A DNA stretch of 64,000 nt from Lepiota brunneoincarnata. Lineage: Eukaryota > Basidiomycota > Agaricomycetes > Agaricales > Agaricaceae. How positions within the stretch are numbered: the first letter of the stretch is position 1; every line of letters begins with the position of its first letter. Shown one piece after another: positions 1-10,683 of the stretch. The notes beneath the pieces are model-generated. The model did not search any database. It was not told where the DNA came from and was given only the letters and a program-made list of their open reading frames with translations. The stretch covers positions 2,356,001 to 2,420,000 of the forward strand of contig JAEBUN010000005.1 of assembly GCA_023014365.1 (NCBI GenBank), given 5' to 3'. The position numbers were made by a program, and so were the translations under genes.

Positions 1-377
1 CCAGTAAGTAGCTTCTCAATATGCTCCGAGAGATACTGGGCTGCATTCTCCAATGACTCCCCTATGGCCTGCATATTCATCACCTGACTTGGGGCAGACA
101 TGTCCACCTCAAAGTCCAACCTGAGGGAAGAAACTTGTGAGGGGGCAAAGAGGGGGTGACTCCCTTTGCTAGAATTATGTCGCGGCCATTTGGAGGATGA
201 CTGCAAGTTGTTAGAGAAGTTGGAGAGGCGGGAGACAGGGTGAGCCTGCCTTGGCATCTCCACCAGGTCTACAGCTATCCCACACGGTGGGGAGGCAGCA
301 TGGATGCTTGTGGCGATGCCAGACAAGCTAGTGGGGGCAGCAGTGGGGCTTCTAGGGGAGCTGAGGGACAGAGTGTT
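1..377 (-). pseudogene. LINE-B-like ORF1 fragment (B1), divergent
   Basis: Read on the minus strand, this matches the N-terminal part of LINE-B ORF1 (for example 42840-43160): the segments VEMPRQA, HNSSKG, PLFAP and a region ending in YLSEHIEKLL line up. Identity is clearly lower than between the other LINE-B copies and the differences are not only CpG transitions, so it looks like a separate subfamily or an old copy. No long ORF survives. It runs off the left edge, and at about position 377 it meets an oppositely oriented LINE-B 5' end. Confidence 0.7.
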
Positions 378-485
378 ATCGCTTCTTGATCTGGTACTAC
401 CACCAGCAATGTGCACAGCCACACCCACCTTGACACTTTATCCCTCGTTCTGTGCACCCCCGCTGTTGGATCCCTCCAGTAGTAC
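378..485 (+). mobile_element. LINE-B 5' end fragment (B2)
   Basis: Begins with ATCGCTTCTTGATCTG, the sequence that starts full-length LINE-B copy B7 at 42544, and follows the B7 5' UTR (GTGCACAGCCACACCC, then CACCCCCGCTGTTGGAT) up to the T tract at 486. It is therefore the plus-strand 5' end of a LINE-B inserted into B1. It is cut after about 108 bp by the 3' end of another LINE-B copy inserted in the opposite direction. Confidence 0.7.
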
Positions 486-1893
486 TTTTTTTTTTTTTTT
501 TTTTAAAAAAATCAACAATTTATAATGCAGTGCTCAAACACAGTCCACATGCACTAGCTACATACAAGGCAACTAATACATGGTATAACTACCAATAAAG
601 GTAGGGAAGAGAGTCCTGCTGACTCGAAAGGCTACACTCTGTAAAGAAGTACGCATGGGTGAAGAGCTTGCTACCCCAATGAAGACCAGGGTGCGACAGA
701 CAAGGGGTAGATAGGGCCAACAGGTCCTCCCCCTGAAGGGGGTTAGGAGTCAGTTCTCTGTAAATTCCTACACCCTGCAGACTAAGGCTCTAAGAGCTTT
801 GAGTCTCCGCCCTATCAGGCATTAGGAGTCAATTCTCCATAAATCGCTATACCCTACCCAAGGGCAGGAGGTGAATAACCACCAACTCCTCGAGGCCAAA
901 GTCCACAAGGGAGGAACAACCCAAAGGCCCTCCCCAGTTATCCCACCCCTTGGGGCTGGAATAGGAACACAAATGCGGAGGGATTGCATTCCAGAAAGCC
1001 CAGAAGGGCATCGAGGTCGTGGGGTAAGCCACCACGTTGTATGTACTTCGGACAGGAAGTGAGAATGTGAGTACAGGTTTCAAGCCGCAACCCACAAGGA
1101 CAGGAGTGATCCTCCTGGGGGTGGAACCTAGCACAGTACTCCCCTATAGGGGCGTGACTGAGTATAGTGCGGGCTGCCCATGCTGTACCAGTGACAGACA
1201 TCTAAGGACCGATTTCTCAGAGCCAGATACCTCTGGAGAGGTACGAGGGTTGTAAAGGCTTCCCAAGGGAGTCTAGTAGGGGGAGGAAATTCCTGCCCCT
1301 ATACAAGAGTGAGCAAAACATGTTCACCCACTCATCAATACACCCCCTTGTAACCTTGGTACGGAGGGAGTTGATTGTAGTTGCTGGGTGAACGTCCAGT
1401 GAGACGCAAAGCTCCTTCACCATCACAACAGCATCAGAGTGAAGCTCTGCAACAGAACCTGAAGGCACCTGCCAGAAAGTGATAGTCCACTGGGCCTTGG
1501 CATACAACCAGCAATCCAGAGACCGGCACACCTCCAGGGAATGAGCCTAGCTGGCATGCACAGAAGGATCAACAGCTCTGCGGGCTCTGCCTGCAGAGCT
1601 GGTGTAGATAAAGATGTGGTTGGTTTCAGCACAATCCATGACCATGCCTACTCCTAACCAGATGGAGTGGAGCTCCACATCAGGGAGCAGAACCCTCCCT
1701 GTGGTCTGTCTGACCAAGCGCCCACCTGCAAACACGCAAGCCACTGAGATGGCCTGCAGCCTCCTGCATGGTAGCCGGTGAGCACCAGCTGCTATGCAAG
1801 CAGATGACAGGTCAACCTGCACCCTCCGGCTAGAGGCATGCAGTCCATCAAGATGCCATTGCTTCGAATTCCCCTCCAGATCAACAGTGTTGA
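486..1893 (-). mobile_element. LINE-B 3' half (B3), 5'-truncated
   Basis: Starts with a T tract (486-504), the reverse of the A tail, then the LINE-B 3' terminus, 3' UTR and the ORF2 C-terminal region (stop at 938-940). The coding part holds the zinc-binding CxC-x8-H-x4-C motif and the degenerate RNase H-like domain, where the expected catalytic residues read GAH and TSS. Several stops and frameshifts break it. It ends at about 1893 against LINE-A copy A1 without a recognisable target duplication. Confidence 0.85.
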
Positions 1894-2889
1894 GGCATGT
1901 TCCATCCAAACCAGTTTGGCGGTGTGATCCAGCAGTCCACTAACAATGCTGGTGCCTACCTTGTGCACTTAGTCCATACCAGGTGGGCCCACAGGTTGAA
2001 GATGAGTGTTCTCGCCTTCAATATTGCACAGTTCTTCCCATCTCTGAACCATGGGATGCTTCTCACAATTCTTGCCTGGCAGGGGTTCTCCCCTTGTGTT
2101 GGTAGGTTTTTCGCTTCGTATCTCATGGGAGGGTTTACCAGCTATGCTTGGAATTCCTTCCTGTCTGAACCATTTGGGGTAGAGGTGGGGGTGGGCCAGG
2201 GATCTGCCCTCTCACCTGTCCTGTCTGGCCTCTACCTGGCTCCGGCCATGTATATTATTGAACAGGGGCTCCCTCAGCTGGGCCTCTCACTCCTGTCTTA
2301 CGTTGACAATGGTACTATTGTGGCACAGGCCTGGGACCTGGATGCTAACTGCATCCTGCTCCGCAGATCTTATGAGGTGATCCATAACACCTTTACTCAG
2401 TTCACATTCGTCATGGAGCATAACAAGTCCGAGCTCTTCCATTTCTCATGGGATCATTCTGGTGAGAATCCCCCAGTGGACTTGGGGTTTCCCCCGTTCA
2501 CTGGCACTACTCCTCTTTAGCCCAGGACCTATTGGAGGTACTTGGGTTTCTATTTCGATCATGCTCTTACATTTAAGGAGCATGTTTGGTTCTATTCTAC
2601 CAAGGCTATTTCCATGGTCAAGGCCATAGGAATGCTTGGTAATTCCATCCAGGGGCTTCTGCCAGACCAGAAGCACCTCCTGTATTGGTCATGCGTGGTA
2701 CCTATTGCCACATACAGCTTTCGCTTGTAGTACTACTGGGGCGCCAGGTGTAAGAGCACTTTGGACCACCTTTGCCGGATGCAGCGTTGGGCTGCACTTT
2801 GGATCACCGGCACCTTTAAGATGTCACCCAATGGGGGAGTCGGGGCCATTGCAGGCCTAATCCCTATTCATCTTCATCTCTGGAAGCTT
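1894..2889 (+). pseudogene. LINE-A ORF2 reverse transcriptase fragment (A1, part 1)
   Basis: Encodes the LINE-A RT region: motif A (AQFFPSLNHGMLL), motif B (GVGQGSALSPVLSG) and the YVDD-type motif, here YVDN. Many differences from intact copies are CpG to TpG/CpA. Stops occur at 2518 and 2728. The copy is cut by LINE-A copy A2 and resumes at 8269; the 15-bp sequence CATCTCTGGAAGCTT occurs at 2875-2889 and again at 8269-8283. Confidence 0.85.
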
Positions 2890-3667
2890 TTTTTTTTTTT
2901 TTTTTTTTTTTAAATCTCCAATTTATAACGCGGGCCGCATAGGGAGGCCACATGCAGCTACTAACTATGGTACAACTGACTGAGCCATACACTACAGGGT
3001 ATCTGTACATACAACACGTGACCGCGGATGCGGGCATGCGTTTCCCCATGCCCAGGACAAAGCCACCCCGAACTAACGGAGGCGGGAAGATGGCTGCCGC
3101 CCAGCGCATGGCGCGGGAACAAAGCCAAGGCGAGGTCCCCCCCCTTATCGGGGGTTAGGGGTCAATTCCCACGTAAATCCCTACACGCCGCCCGAAGACA
3201 GTGGGGGAATAACCAACGCCCTGGCCCGGACCCACCCGGGCACCAGGCAGAGCTACTAGCCGATACCCCCCGGGGGGGCCCGGCCCTCTCAGCGAATGCG
3301 AATGCGGTCGGGGACGCCTCGAGGAAAGCAATGAGAGCCTCGACCGTAGCCAGGACCCCTGCCATGGAGTGCCTAGGGCAGCTCCGGAACATGTGCTCAC
3401 AAGTTTCCTCCCGAAACCCGCAGTGACAGGAATAGTCTTCCTGTGGGAAAAAGCGCCTCCGATAGCCCCCTATTGGCACGTGGTTAAGAATAGCACGCAT
3501 CATCCGGGCCATCACTGACACCGAGTGAGCGTGCGGAATCCAGGCTCCACCGTGGAGATACGTGGGCCGAAGGGGACGGTCATTGTCCCTGGCGAGCTGG
3601 AGGAAACCATGCCCGCAATGATCAGGATCCTGGAACAAGTCGATCCAGCGGTCCTGACACGACCGTA

Positions 3668-3876
3668 CAGTGACCCACAAAACCGTTCCAATGTTTTGTA
3701 CTTTTGACTTAAAGTAGTAATAGCTCAGTAAATAAAATAGCTAAATTTGTGAATATATTTATAAACATAGCCAAATATGTCATATCTGACCCTGCAAAGT
3801 CGCGTTATGTAATACTTCTAAATGAGGCAATTATGAATTTTGTAATCATTTTAAGTCATTGGAATGGTTTTGTCAA
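3668..3876 (+). repeat. Left terminal inverted repeat of Tc1-like element
   Basis: About 209 bp, matching the inverse of 5065-5273 with scattered substitutions. The outer segment 3677-3693 (ACAAAACCGTTCCAATG) recurs in inverted form at the inner edge, 3857-3873, so each TIR has a palindromic pair of likely transposase-binding sites. Confidence 0.95.
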
Positions 3877-3958
3877 TAGTAATTTTTAATACTAATCCAA
3901 GCAATCACATGACTCCGTTGATTGTGAATCAACAAGATCATGTGACCACGTGTCTTTG

Positions 3959-3970
3959 ACATATAAATAG
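3959..3970 (+). promoter_or_regulatory. Putative TATA box of transposase gene
   Basis: ACATATAAATAG lies about 50 bp upstream of the transposase ATG at 4017, between the left TIR and the gene. Position and sequence fit a core promoter, but there is no direct evidence of use. Confidence 0.5.
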
Positions 3971-4016
3971 ATGTGCTGACAGCCATGTCCCATCATTCTC
4001 AACCCCCCTACCTACC

Positions 4017-5033
4017 ATGAAGCCATTATCTTCTACTCTAAAGCAAACCATCCTCTCTTTGCTAAATTCTCATCATTCCTATACTAAAATTGAGGCAATT
4101 ACTGGTGTTGGGCGCAGTACCATATCCAGGCTAGCCTCTAAAAATTGTTCCAGCCTTACTAAATCACTTGGAGGACGTCCTTCAAAACTCTCTACCACTA
4201 ATATTCGGCATGCTATCCATCTTATCTCTGCTGGCAAGGCTGAAACTGCTGTAGATATAGCCAAATCTCTTGCTCCCATCATTGGGACATCAGTCTCTTC
4301 ACAGACTGTAGCAAGGCATCTCAAACAGGCAGGAATGAAGGCTGTAGTCAAGCAAAAAAAGCCTTTACTCTCTGACAAGCATAGGAGGGCTAGGCTGGAT
4401 TTTGCTCTGACACACCAGCATTGGACTATGGAGGACTGGAAGCTGGTTGTATGGTCTGATGAGACCAAAATTAATTGTTTGGGGTCAGATGGGAGGAAGT
4501 GGGGATGGAAAAAGAAGGGAGAGGGGCTTAGTGAAAGATTGGTCAAGGGAACTCTGAAGTATGGAGGAGGATCAGTGATGGTTTGGGGCTGTATGCTGTG
4601 GGATGGCCCAGGCTATGCAGTGAGGATTGATGGAAGGATGGATGCAGAGTTGTTTGTGCAAATTTTGGAGGAAGATTTGAAGAAGAGTCTCCGGTGGTAC
4701 AAGCTTAAACCCCGAGATATTATCTTTCAGCAAGATAATGACCCCAAACACAAGAGTACACTGGCCAAAGAATGGTTTCAAAAAAATCATTTTAGGCTCC
4801 TAACCTGGCCAGCACAGTCACCTGACCTCAATCCCATTGAACACTTATGGGAATATGTGAAGAGAAAGTTGGGAGAGTATGAATCTCCTCCCAAGGGTAT
4901 GGAGGAGTTGTGGCAGAGGGTAGAAAAGGAGTGGGATGCTATTCCAGCTTCTGAGTGTCAGAAGTTAATTGAAAGTATGCCTAGAAGAGTAGCAGCTGTA
5001 CTCAAAGCCAGGGGGGGCTACTCTAAGTACTAG
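4017..5033 (+). CDS. Tc1-like transposase, intact (338 aa)
   Basis: Cut-and-paste transposase acting on the flanking TIRs. Residues 1-60 contain a helix-turn-helix (EAITGVGRSTISRLASK) followed by a GRPSK hinge. Residues 62-125 contain a second HTH (VSSQTVARHLKQAGM). The catalytic domain has Asp148 (WSDETK), Asp240 (QQDNDPKH) and Glu275 ([11 protein letters not shown]), a DD34E triad as in the Tc1 family. Length matches the family and no stop or frameshift is seen. The start codon is the first ATG after the TATA-like box. It is plausibly functional. The related copy at 24317 has lost the N-terminal two thirds. Confidence 0.96.
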   Translation: MKPLSSTLKQTILSLLNSHHSYTKIEAITGVGRSTISRLASKNCSSLTKSLGGRPSKLSTTNIRHAIHLISAGKAETAVDIAKSLAPIIGTSVSSQTVARHLKQAGMKAVVKQKKPLLSDKHRRARLDFALTHQHWTMEDWKLVVWSDETKINCLGSDGRKWGWKKKGEGLSERLVKGTLKYGGGSVMVWGCMLWDGPGYAVRIDGRMDAELFVQILEEDLKKSLRWYKLKPRDIIFQQDNDPKHKSTLAKEWFQKNHFRLLTWPAQSPDLNPIEHLWEYVKRKLGEYESPPKGMEELWQRVEKEWDAIPASECQKLIESMPRRVAAVLKARGGYSKY

Positions 5034-5064
5034 AAATAATAGGATAGCCTAGTATAATATGTCA

Positions 5065-5273
5065 TTGACAAAACCGTTTCAATGACTTAAAATGATTACA
5101 AAATTCATAATTGCCTAATTTGGAAGTATTACATGACGCAACTTTGCAGAGTCAGATATGACATATTTGGCTATGTTTATAAATATATTCACAAATATGG
5201 CTATTTTATTTACTGAGCTATTACTACTTTAAGTCAAAAGTACAAAACATTGGAACGGTTTTGTGGGTCACTG
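5065..5273 (-). repeat. Right terminal inverted repeat of Tc1-like element
   Basis: Inverse of 3668-3876. The inner site at 5068-5084 and the outer site at 5248-5264 are again inverted relative to each other. The element end reads GGGTCACTG followed by the TA duplication. Confidence 0.95.
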
Positions 5274-8268
5274 TACTTCCTCCTTGCGGAGGTAGTCAAG
5301 CGAGGCCCGGGGATGAGCCCCTACCCCAACAGGAGGCAACGACCGAGCGAAGTCATGTACCTGAGTGTGGAACAGCCACTTTGCACGTGAAGGGACCTCC
5401 CAGAAATGGACCAAGCGGGCCGGACCTCCGGCGAACCACCCGGCGAGAAGGCGGCAGACTGCTAAGGAATGACCCTGGGCGGAGTGCACCGACAGGTCCA
5501 CCACCCGCCTGGCCAAAGCCATTGAGTCGGTGAACAAGACGAGACTAGCGGCACCCTCGACAGAAACTGCCTTGGACACTGCCAGCCGGATGGCGAAAAG
5601 CTCGGCCTTGGGAGCCGTAACCTTCCCCTCCGGAAGCCGGACCGCATGGATGCAGTCCAGCCCCTGGAAGACCTGGGCGGCCGAAACCGCCTGGTGGACC
5701 CGGCGGGGCAGCAGACTCGCGTCCATCGCTACCACCAGAACCCCCGGATCAGCTTGCGCCCGGGCCAGAACCCGGTCGAGAGCCGCGACATGGGCCGTAA
5801 GGGCGTCCTCCACCCCACGGTCGTAGGAATGGAAGCGGACCCGCTTGGGGTACACATCCAAGAGATGATGCCCCGGCCAGGCCTCCGGCGCCACCGCATC
5901 AAAGGGCCCAGCCAGGGCAGCAAGACGCTGGTTAGCGTCGACAACAGGCCCCTTTACCTTGATCAGCTCGCGGGGAGGGAGCCTGGCTATGGACCAGACG
6001 TGGGACCGGAGATCACCACTGTAGCCCCAGCCAAGGAGGGCACGAACGGGGTGGCCTGGAGCAAGCGTGGCGTACCGCAACTCGGCACGGTCACAAAGCT
6101 TCCGGAGATGAAGATGAATGGGGATCAGGCCCGCAATGGCCCCAACCCCCCCATCAGGTGACGTCCTAAAGGCGCCAGTGATCCAGAGTGCAGCCCGATG
6201 CTGCATCTGGCGAAGGTGGTCCAAAGCGCCCTTACACCTGGCACCCCGGTAATACCACAGACGGAAGCTGTACGTGGCTATAGGAACCATGCATGACCGA
6301 TATAGAAGGCGCTTCTGGTCTGGCAGAAGCCCCCGGACAGAGTTACCAAGCATCCCCATGGCCTTGACCGTGGAGATAGCCTTGGTAGAGTAGAACCGAA
6401 CATGCTCCTTAAACGTAAGGGCACGATTGAAATAGAAACCCAAGTACCTCCAATAGGTCTTGGGCTGCAGGGAAGTAGCGCCGGTAAATGGGGGAAACCC
6501 CAAGTCCACCGGGGGGTTCTCACCAGAATGATCCTGTGAGAAGTGGAAAAGTTCGGACTTGTCGTGCTCCACGACGAGTGCGAACCGGGTAAAGGTGTCG
6601 TGGACAACCTCGTAAGATCTGCGGAGCAGGGCACAGTTAGCATCCAGGTCCCAGGCCTGCGCCACGATGGTACCATCGTCGACGTAAGACAGGAGCGAAA
6701 GGCCCGGCTGAGGGAGCCTCCGCTCGATAATGTACATAGTGGGAGCCAAGTAGAGGCCGGACAGGACAGGTGAGAGGGCTGACCCTTGGCCCACCCCCAC
6801 CTCCGCCCAGAATGGTTCAGACAGGAAGGAGTTCCAGGCATAGCTGGTAAACCTCCCCGTGAGATAAGAAGCAAAGAACCGGCCCACGCAAGGGGAGAAC
6901 CCCTGCCAAGCCAGAACCGTGAGAAGCATCCCATGATTCAGGGATGGGAAAAACTGTGCGATGTCGAAGGCGAGAACACTTGTCTTCAACCCGCAGGCCC
7001 ACCTGGCACGGACAAGGTGCATGAGGTAGGCACCAGCATCTTCAGTGGACCGCTGGATCACGCCGCCAAACTGGTTCAGATGAAACACGCCGAACTTGAC
7101 AGCCTCAAACTGCAAGCGGTGTGAGATCATTTTCTCGATAAGTTTACCGAGAGTGTTGAGAAGGACGATCGGTCTGAACGCCTTCGGAGTGGCATAGGAG
7201 GGCTTGCCAGGCTTCGGTATGATAACCGACATGCTCTCCTTAAAGTGACGAGGCCAATGCCCGCACTCCATGCAGGCATCGGCAATCCGACAGACCAAAC
7301 GGGTGACCGTCAGGCCCACCAAAACGGACTTGAGGTGCGTCCACGTGACGTGGTCCAGACCGGGTGAGGACAGAGAGGAGCACGCGTGCAGAGCCTCGTG
7401 CATCTCCAAGTCGGAAAAGACCGGCCACTCCTGCGGTGGGAGCGGATCGATCTGATCAAGCACCCCAACATCGACTGGGCGGTCGTTGGCAGCGTTGTAG
7501 GAGCCGTGGAGCCCTTCCCAGAGTTCCTTGAGAGTGTTGCAGGGGCGATCGCGATAGTGGACCGCCTTGCAGGGAGGCAACTTGCACGCCCTGACCCAAT
7601 CCATCAGGTCCCAGGGGCGCTTGTTGGTAGAAGTAATTTCCTCGATGCGCTCATCAAAGAACCTGCGCTTGGCGGCCTTCCAGGTCCGCTTAAACGTGTG
7701 AGCATCCTCCCGGTCCCAAGACCGAGAATACACCGCGTAAGTGCGCAAGCACTCGTTGTCCCACCACGGCTTGGACCGTGAGACAACACAGATCTCCTTG
7801 GAGTGGGCTAGCCACGCCTCGGAGAAGATCGCAGAGATAGCCAGGGCCACCTTGTCAATCCTGTCAGATGAGCCCAGGTCTGGATAATCCAGGCCCGTAA
7901 GCCCCACCGAAACCTCAGCTAGGAACTCGGCCTCCTCGTCCGAGCCCCACTTCAGCGAGCGCCTGGGCACAGCCTCCTCGAAGGCTTCCAGAGGGATAAT
8001 GATCCTAAGGGGGCAGTGGTCAGATTGACCCCGCAGATCGGGACACCGCGTGGGAAGCGGCAGATGGCCCATGGTCGCCCTTGCAAACACGAGGTTGATC
8101 ATGGTAGAAGCAAGCCCCTCCTCAAAGGGGAAGTGCGTGGGGCCCGGGTTCTCAGGGAGCAAGAGATCCAGGCCCAATGAGTCCGCCGTTTCCAGCAGGG
8201 AGGCGGCAGCAGCGGGGTTGTGGGGAGCCCACGGATCCCACTGCGGCGAGCGGCAGTTGAAGTCCCCC

Positions 8269-8969
8269 CATCTCTGGAAGCTTCATGATCATGCCGAGTT
8301 ATGGTATGCCACGCTTGCTCTGGGCCACCCCATTCATGCCCTCCTTGGTTGGGGCTACAGCAGTGATCTCTGGTCTCACATCTGGTCCATAGCCAGGCTC
8401 CCTTCCCACGAGTTAATCAAGGTGAAGGGACCTGTTATCAACGCTAATCAGTGTCTTGCTGCCCTATCCAGGTCTTTCGACACCGTTGCGCCGGAGGCTT
8501 GGCCAGGGCACCATCTCTTGGATGCGTACCTGGGAAGGGTCCACTTCCACTTGTACAACTGGGGGGCAGAGGACGCCCTTACGGCCCACATTGCGGCTCT
8601 CAACTGGGTGCTCACCTGGGTGCAGGCTGATCCAGGGGTTCTAGTGGCAGCGATGGATGCAAGTCTTTTACCCCACCAGGTCCACCAAGTGGTTTCAGCC
8701 ACCCAGGTTTTCCAGGGGCTGGACTGCGTCCATGCGGTCCAGCTTCCAGGGGGGAAGGTTACAGCTCCTGAGGCCAAGCTTTTCGCCATCCGGCTGGCGG
8801 TGTCCAAGGCAGTTACTGTTGAGGGCACAGCTGGTCTGGTCCTGTTCACCAACTTGATGACCTTGGCCAGGCAGGTGATGGACCCATCAGTGCACTCTGC
8901 CCAGAGTCACTCCTTGGTGGTCTGCTGCCTTCTTGCTAGGTGGTTTGCTAGGAGTCCAGCCCACTTGGT
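8269..8969 (+). pseudogene. LINE-A ORF2 linker/RNase H fragment (A1, part 2)
   Basis: Continuation of A1 after insertion A2. It encodes the post-RT linker and RNase H, with VAAMDASLL (Asp) kept, EAKLFA (Glu to Lys) and FTNLMT (Asp to Asn) lost. The third loss and many other changes are CpG-type transitions. LINE-A identity stops at about 8969, where unrelated sequence begins. Confidence 0.85.
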
Positions 8970-9453
8970 GAAATTCAGATTACTTTACGAGATTGAAAAC
9001 GAAGTTTGTTAACAGGTTTGCTAACTCTGACTTTATAAGTTCATGGGGGAGAGGTTGTCACAGATCTCCAGAAATATATTCAATTCTAGTGTTTTTAGGG
9101 TTTTGGTACGTTATTCTCTTAGTCTCCAACCAGATAGACAGTTGTTCTATCTGAATACAATGGGAACTTTGACGGTCGTTACTATATAATATGTTAACTA
9201 ATATCTTCACGATTCAATAAGTCAGGCAAAACGCAAGCTTTCGCAATCAGTGAACCTCTGTAGACCTAGCAGACAACGTATTTTAACAGGCCCTAGCATA
9301 CTATGTCCTTTTCTCTTGACAATACTGTAAATTTACACTACCCAGCGAGACAGGCTTTTGACAAGCTCCTGCAGTAAGTGTCTTTAAGCTAGTAGGCCTA
9401 GCAAACAGTGTTATCTAACAGGCCCTAGCGCACTACAGCTTCTGAACAAGGCA
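8970..9453. other. A+T-rich leader of unknown origin upstream of gag
   Basis: No ORF or known domain. It is probably part of the 5' untranslated region of the chromovirus, but it does not match the 3' LTR at 13933-14594, so a normal 5' LTR is absent. It contains two imperfect direct repeats, about 9261-9356 and 9393-9487, each running from a TAG(A/G)CCTAGC start to an AGCGAGACAGGCT end, offset by about 131 bp. Confidence 0.5.
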
Positions 9454-10683
9454 ATGAAACTTTTATACTACTCAGCGAGACAGGCTGCTAGTGGCCCCAA
9501 CCCAAATCCCGATCCCAGCGACCCTGGTGATCCCGACGACTACCCTGACAATGGGGACGGACCCCCGGACGACGACGAACCGTCAGACAACAACGACAAT
9601 AATAACAACATTCCGCCTGGCAACACCCAAAATGACCATGACCAACTCCTGCTCTGAGTTTTCCAACGAATAGCCGATCAAATGGACGGCCGTGGGAACT
9701 CTCAACCCCCACAGCCTCCCCGAACCCCCCGTACCAAGGCTCGCGAACCTGACATCTTTACAGGTTCCGACCCCACCAAACTCAAACCTTTCCTCTTCCA
9801 ATGTCGACTCTACTTCCGTACTAACCCGGCCCAGTTCGCTATCCCCGCCACCAAGGTCAACTTCGCGTTGACGTACCTTACCGGCGTGGCCCAGCAACAC
9901 TTCGAAATCGGCCTCGACGAGGCCGACAACCACGGAATAATGCACGATTGGATCGAGGACTGGGATCAGTTCACCCTGGAACTGCAGACCAATTTTGGTC
10001 CCGCGGATCCGACCGGAGAAGCTGCTGAGCAGCTTGACTCCCTCCGAATGTGCTATGACGAAAAGATCGCCGTCTACAACGTCGACTTTCTCTGTCTGGC
10101 CAGCCAACTCCGCTGGGGTGATGAGGTATTCTGTCACCGCTACTACAAAGGCCTCCCCGACCACATCCAGGACATTCTGTCCAATCGGCCCGACGGCAAG
10201 CCCGACACCTTCATCGAAATGTGAGCAGCAGCGATGAAGATCAATGCTCGCTACTGGGAATGCCAACGCGAGAAGGCCCGCGCCAAAGCCGCTTTGGACC
10301 CGACCGCCTCTAGGAAACCTGGAGGCAACCCATCCCCTTCCACCGCGACAAACCATCAACCTGCTGCCAAGCCTGCCAACAGTAACAACAAAGGCAGCAC
10401 CCCCAGTAATAACATCTTCAAGGGCAATCTGCCCAACCCGTCTGCCGGTCAGAAATCGGCCCCGCCAAAGTCCGACCTTACTAGTAAACTTGGTAAGGAC
10501 GGTAAATTAACCCCCGAGGAACATCAACGACGTTTCAACAATAACCTCTGCCTTGTCTGCGCAGATCCCAATCACAGGGCTGCCAACTGCGACAAGAAGA
10601 AATTCCCTGACGCCAAGGCTAAAGGCCGACAGGCTCAGATTTCCGAGACAGACGCGCCGGCTCTCCCGAGCTCGGAAAAATAG
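9454..10683 (+). pseudogene. Chromovirus gag, two in-frame stops
   Basis: A single frame of 410 codons interrupted only by TGA at 9655-9657 and TGA at 10222-10224, both plausibly from CGA by CpG deamination. It starts with an Asp/Asn/Pro-rich low-complexity stretch. Next comes a retrotransposon capsid-like region (FTGSDPTKLKPFLFQ to YKGLPDHIQDIL), and a CX2CX4HX4C zinc knuckle (CLVCADPNHRAANC) follows near residue 370. Gag would form the particle and package element RNA. The pol frame overlaps its 3' end in the -1 frame. Confidence 0.88.

Larger units (their letters stand above)
3668..5273 (+). mobile_element. Tc1/mariner-superfamily DNA transposon, complete
   Basis: A 1606-bp element flanked by TA at 3666-3667 and 5274-5275, as expected for Tc1/mariner insertion. 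It has terminal inverted repeats of about 209 bp beginning CAGTGACCCACAAAACCG and contains one intact transposase gene. Removing it with one TA restores the LINE-A reading frame, so it entered copy A2 after that copy inserted. It is visibly more A+T-rich than the LINEs around it. A truncated second copy lies at 24317-24897. Confidence 0.97.
2890..8268 (-). mobile_element. LINE-A copy A2, 5'-truncated, inserted in A1
   Basis: Minus-strand LINE-A bounded by a 15-bp target-site duplication (2875-2889 and 8269-8283), with the A tail visible as T tract 2888-2911. The 3' UTR holds the conserved block with the CCCCC-loop-GGGGG stem. The 5' truncation falls inside the endonuclease domain, next to the GDFN motif near 8255-8268. 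A Tc1-like transposon (3668-5273) later inserted at a TA within ORF2. LINE elements truncated at the 5' end during target-primed reverse transcription typically have this form. Confidence 0.92.
3256..8268 (-). pseudogene. LINE-A ORF2 (endonuclease C-terminus, RT, RNase H, zinc motif), split by Tc1
   Basis: The reading frame from 8268 down to 5276 encodes the end of the APE endonuclease, the RT with motif A FDIAQFFPSL, motif B GVGQGSALSP and an intact YVDD, then RNase H with Asp (VAMDAS), Glu (KAELFA) and Asp (FTDSMA) all present. After the transposon the frame resumes at 3665 with the terminal zinc motif (CHCGFREETCEHMFRSC). A G-run length change near 3275 alters the last residues. Without the transposon this would be one of the better preserved catalytic halves in the window. 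The missing ORF1 and endonuclease N-terminus make it non-autonomous. Confidence 0.88.

Noticed and set aside
486..504. T and A tracts as transcription terminators
   Set aside because: Each tract lies at a LINE or C 3' terminus next to a conserved AAATCTCC- or AAATCAAC-type end, so they are reverse-transcribed A tails, not terminators.
8970..9060. Left end TGAAATTCAG as the start of a 5' LTR
   Set aside because: No second copy, no matching end and no target duplication with the right side at 14595.
9583..10359. Antisense ORF of 258 codons over chromovirus gag
   Set aside because: Gly/Val-rich without a domain. Unlike 12712-13797 it has no splice signals or Cys motif, and it lies on top of a recognisable gag.
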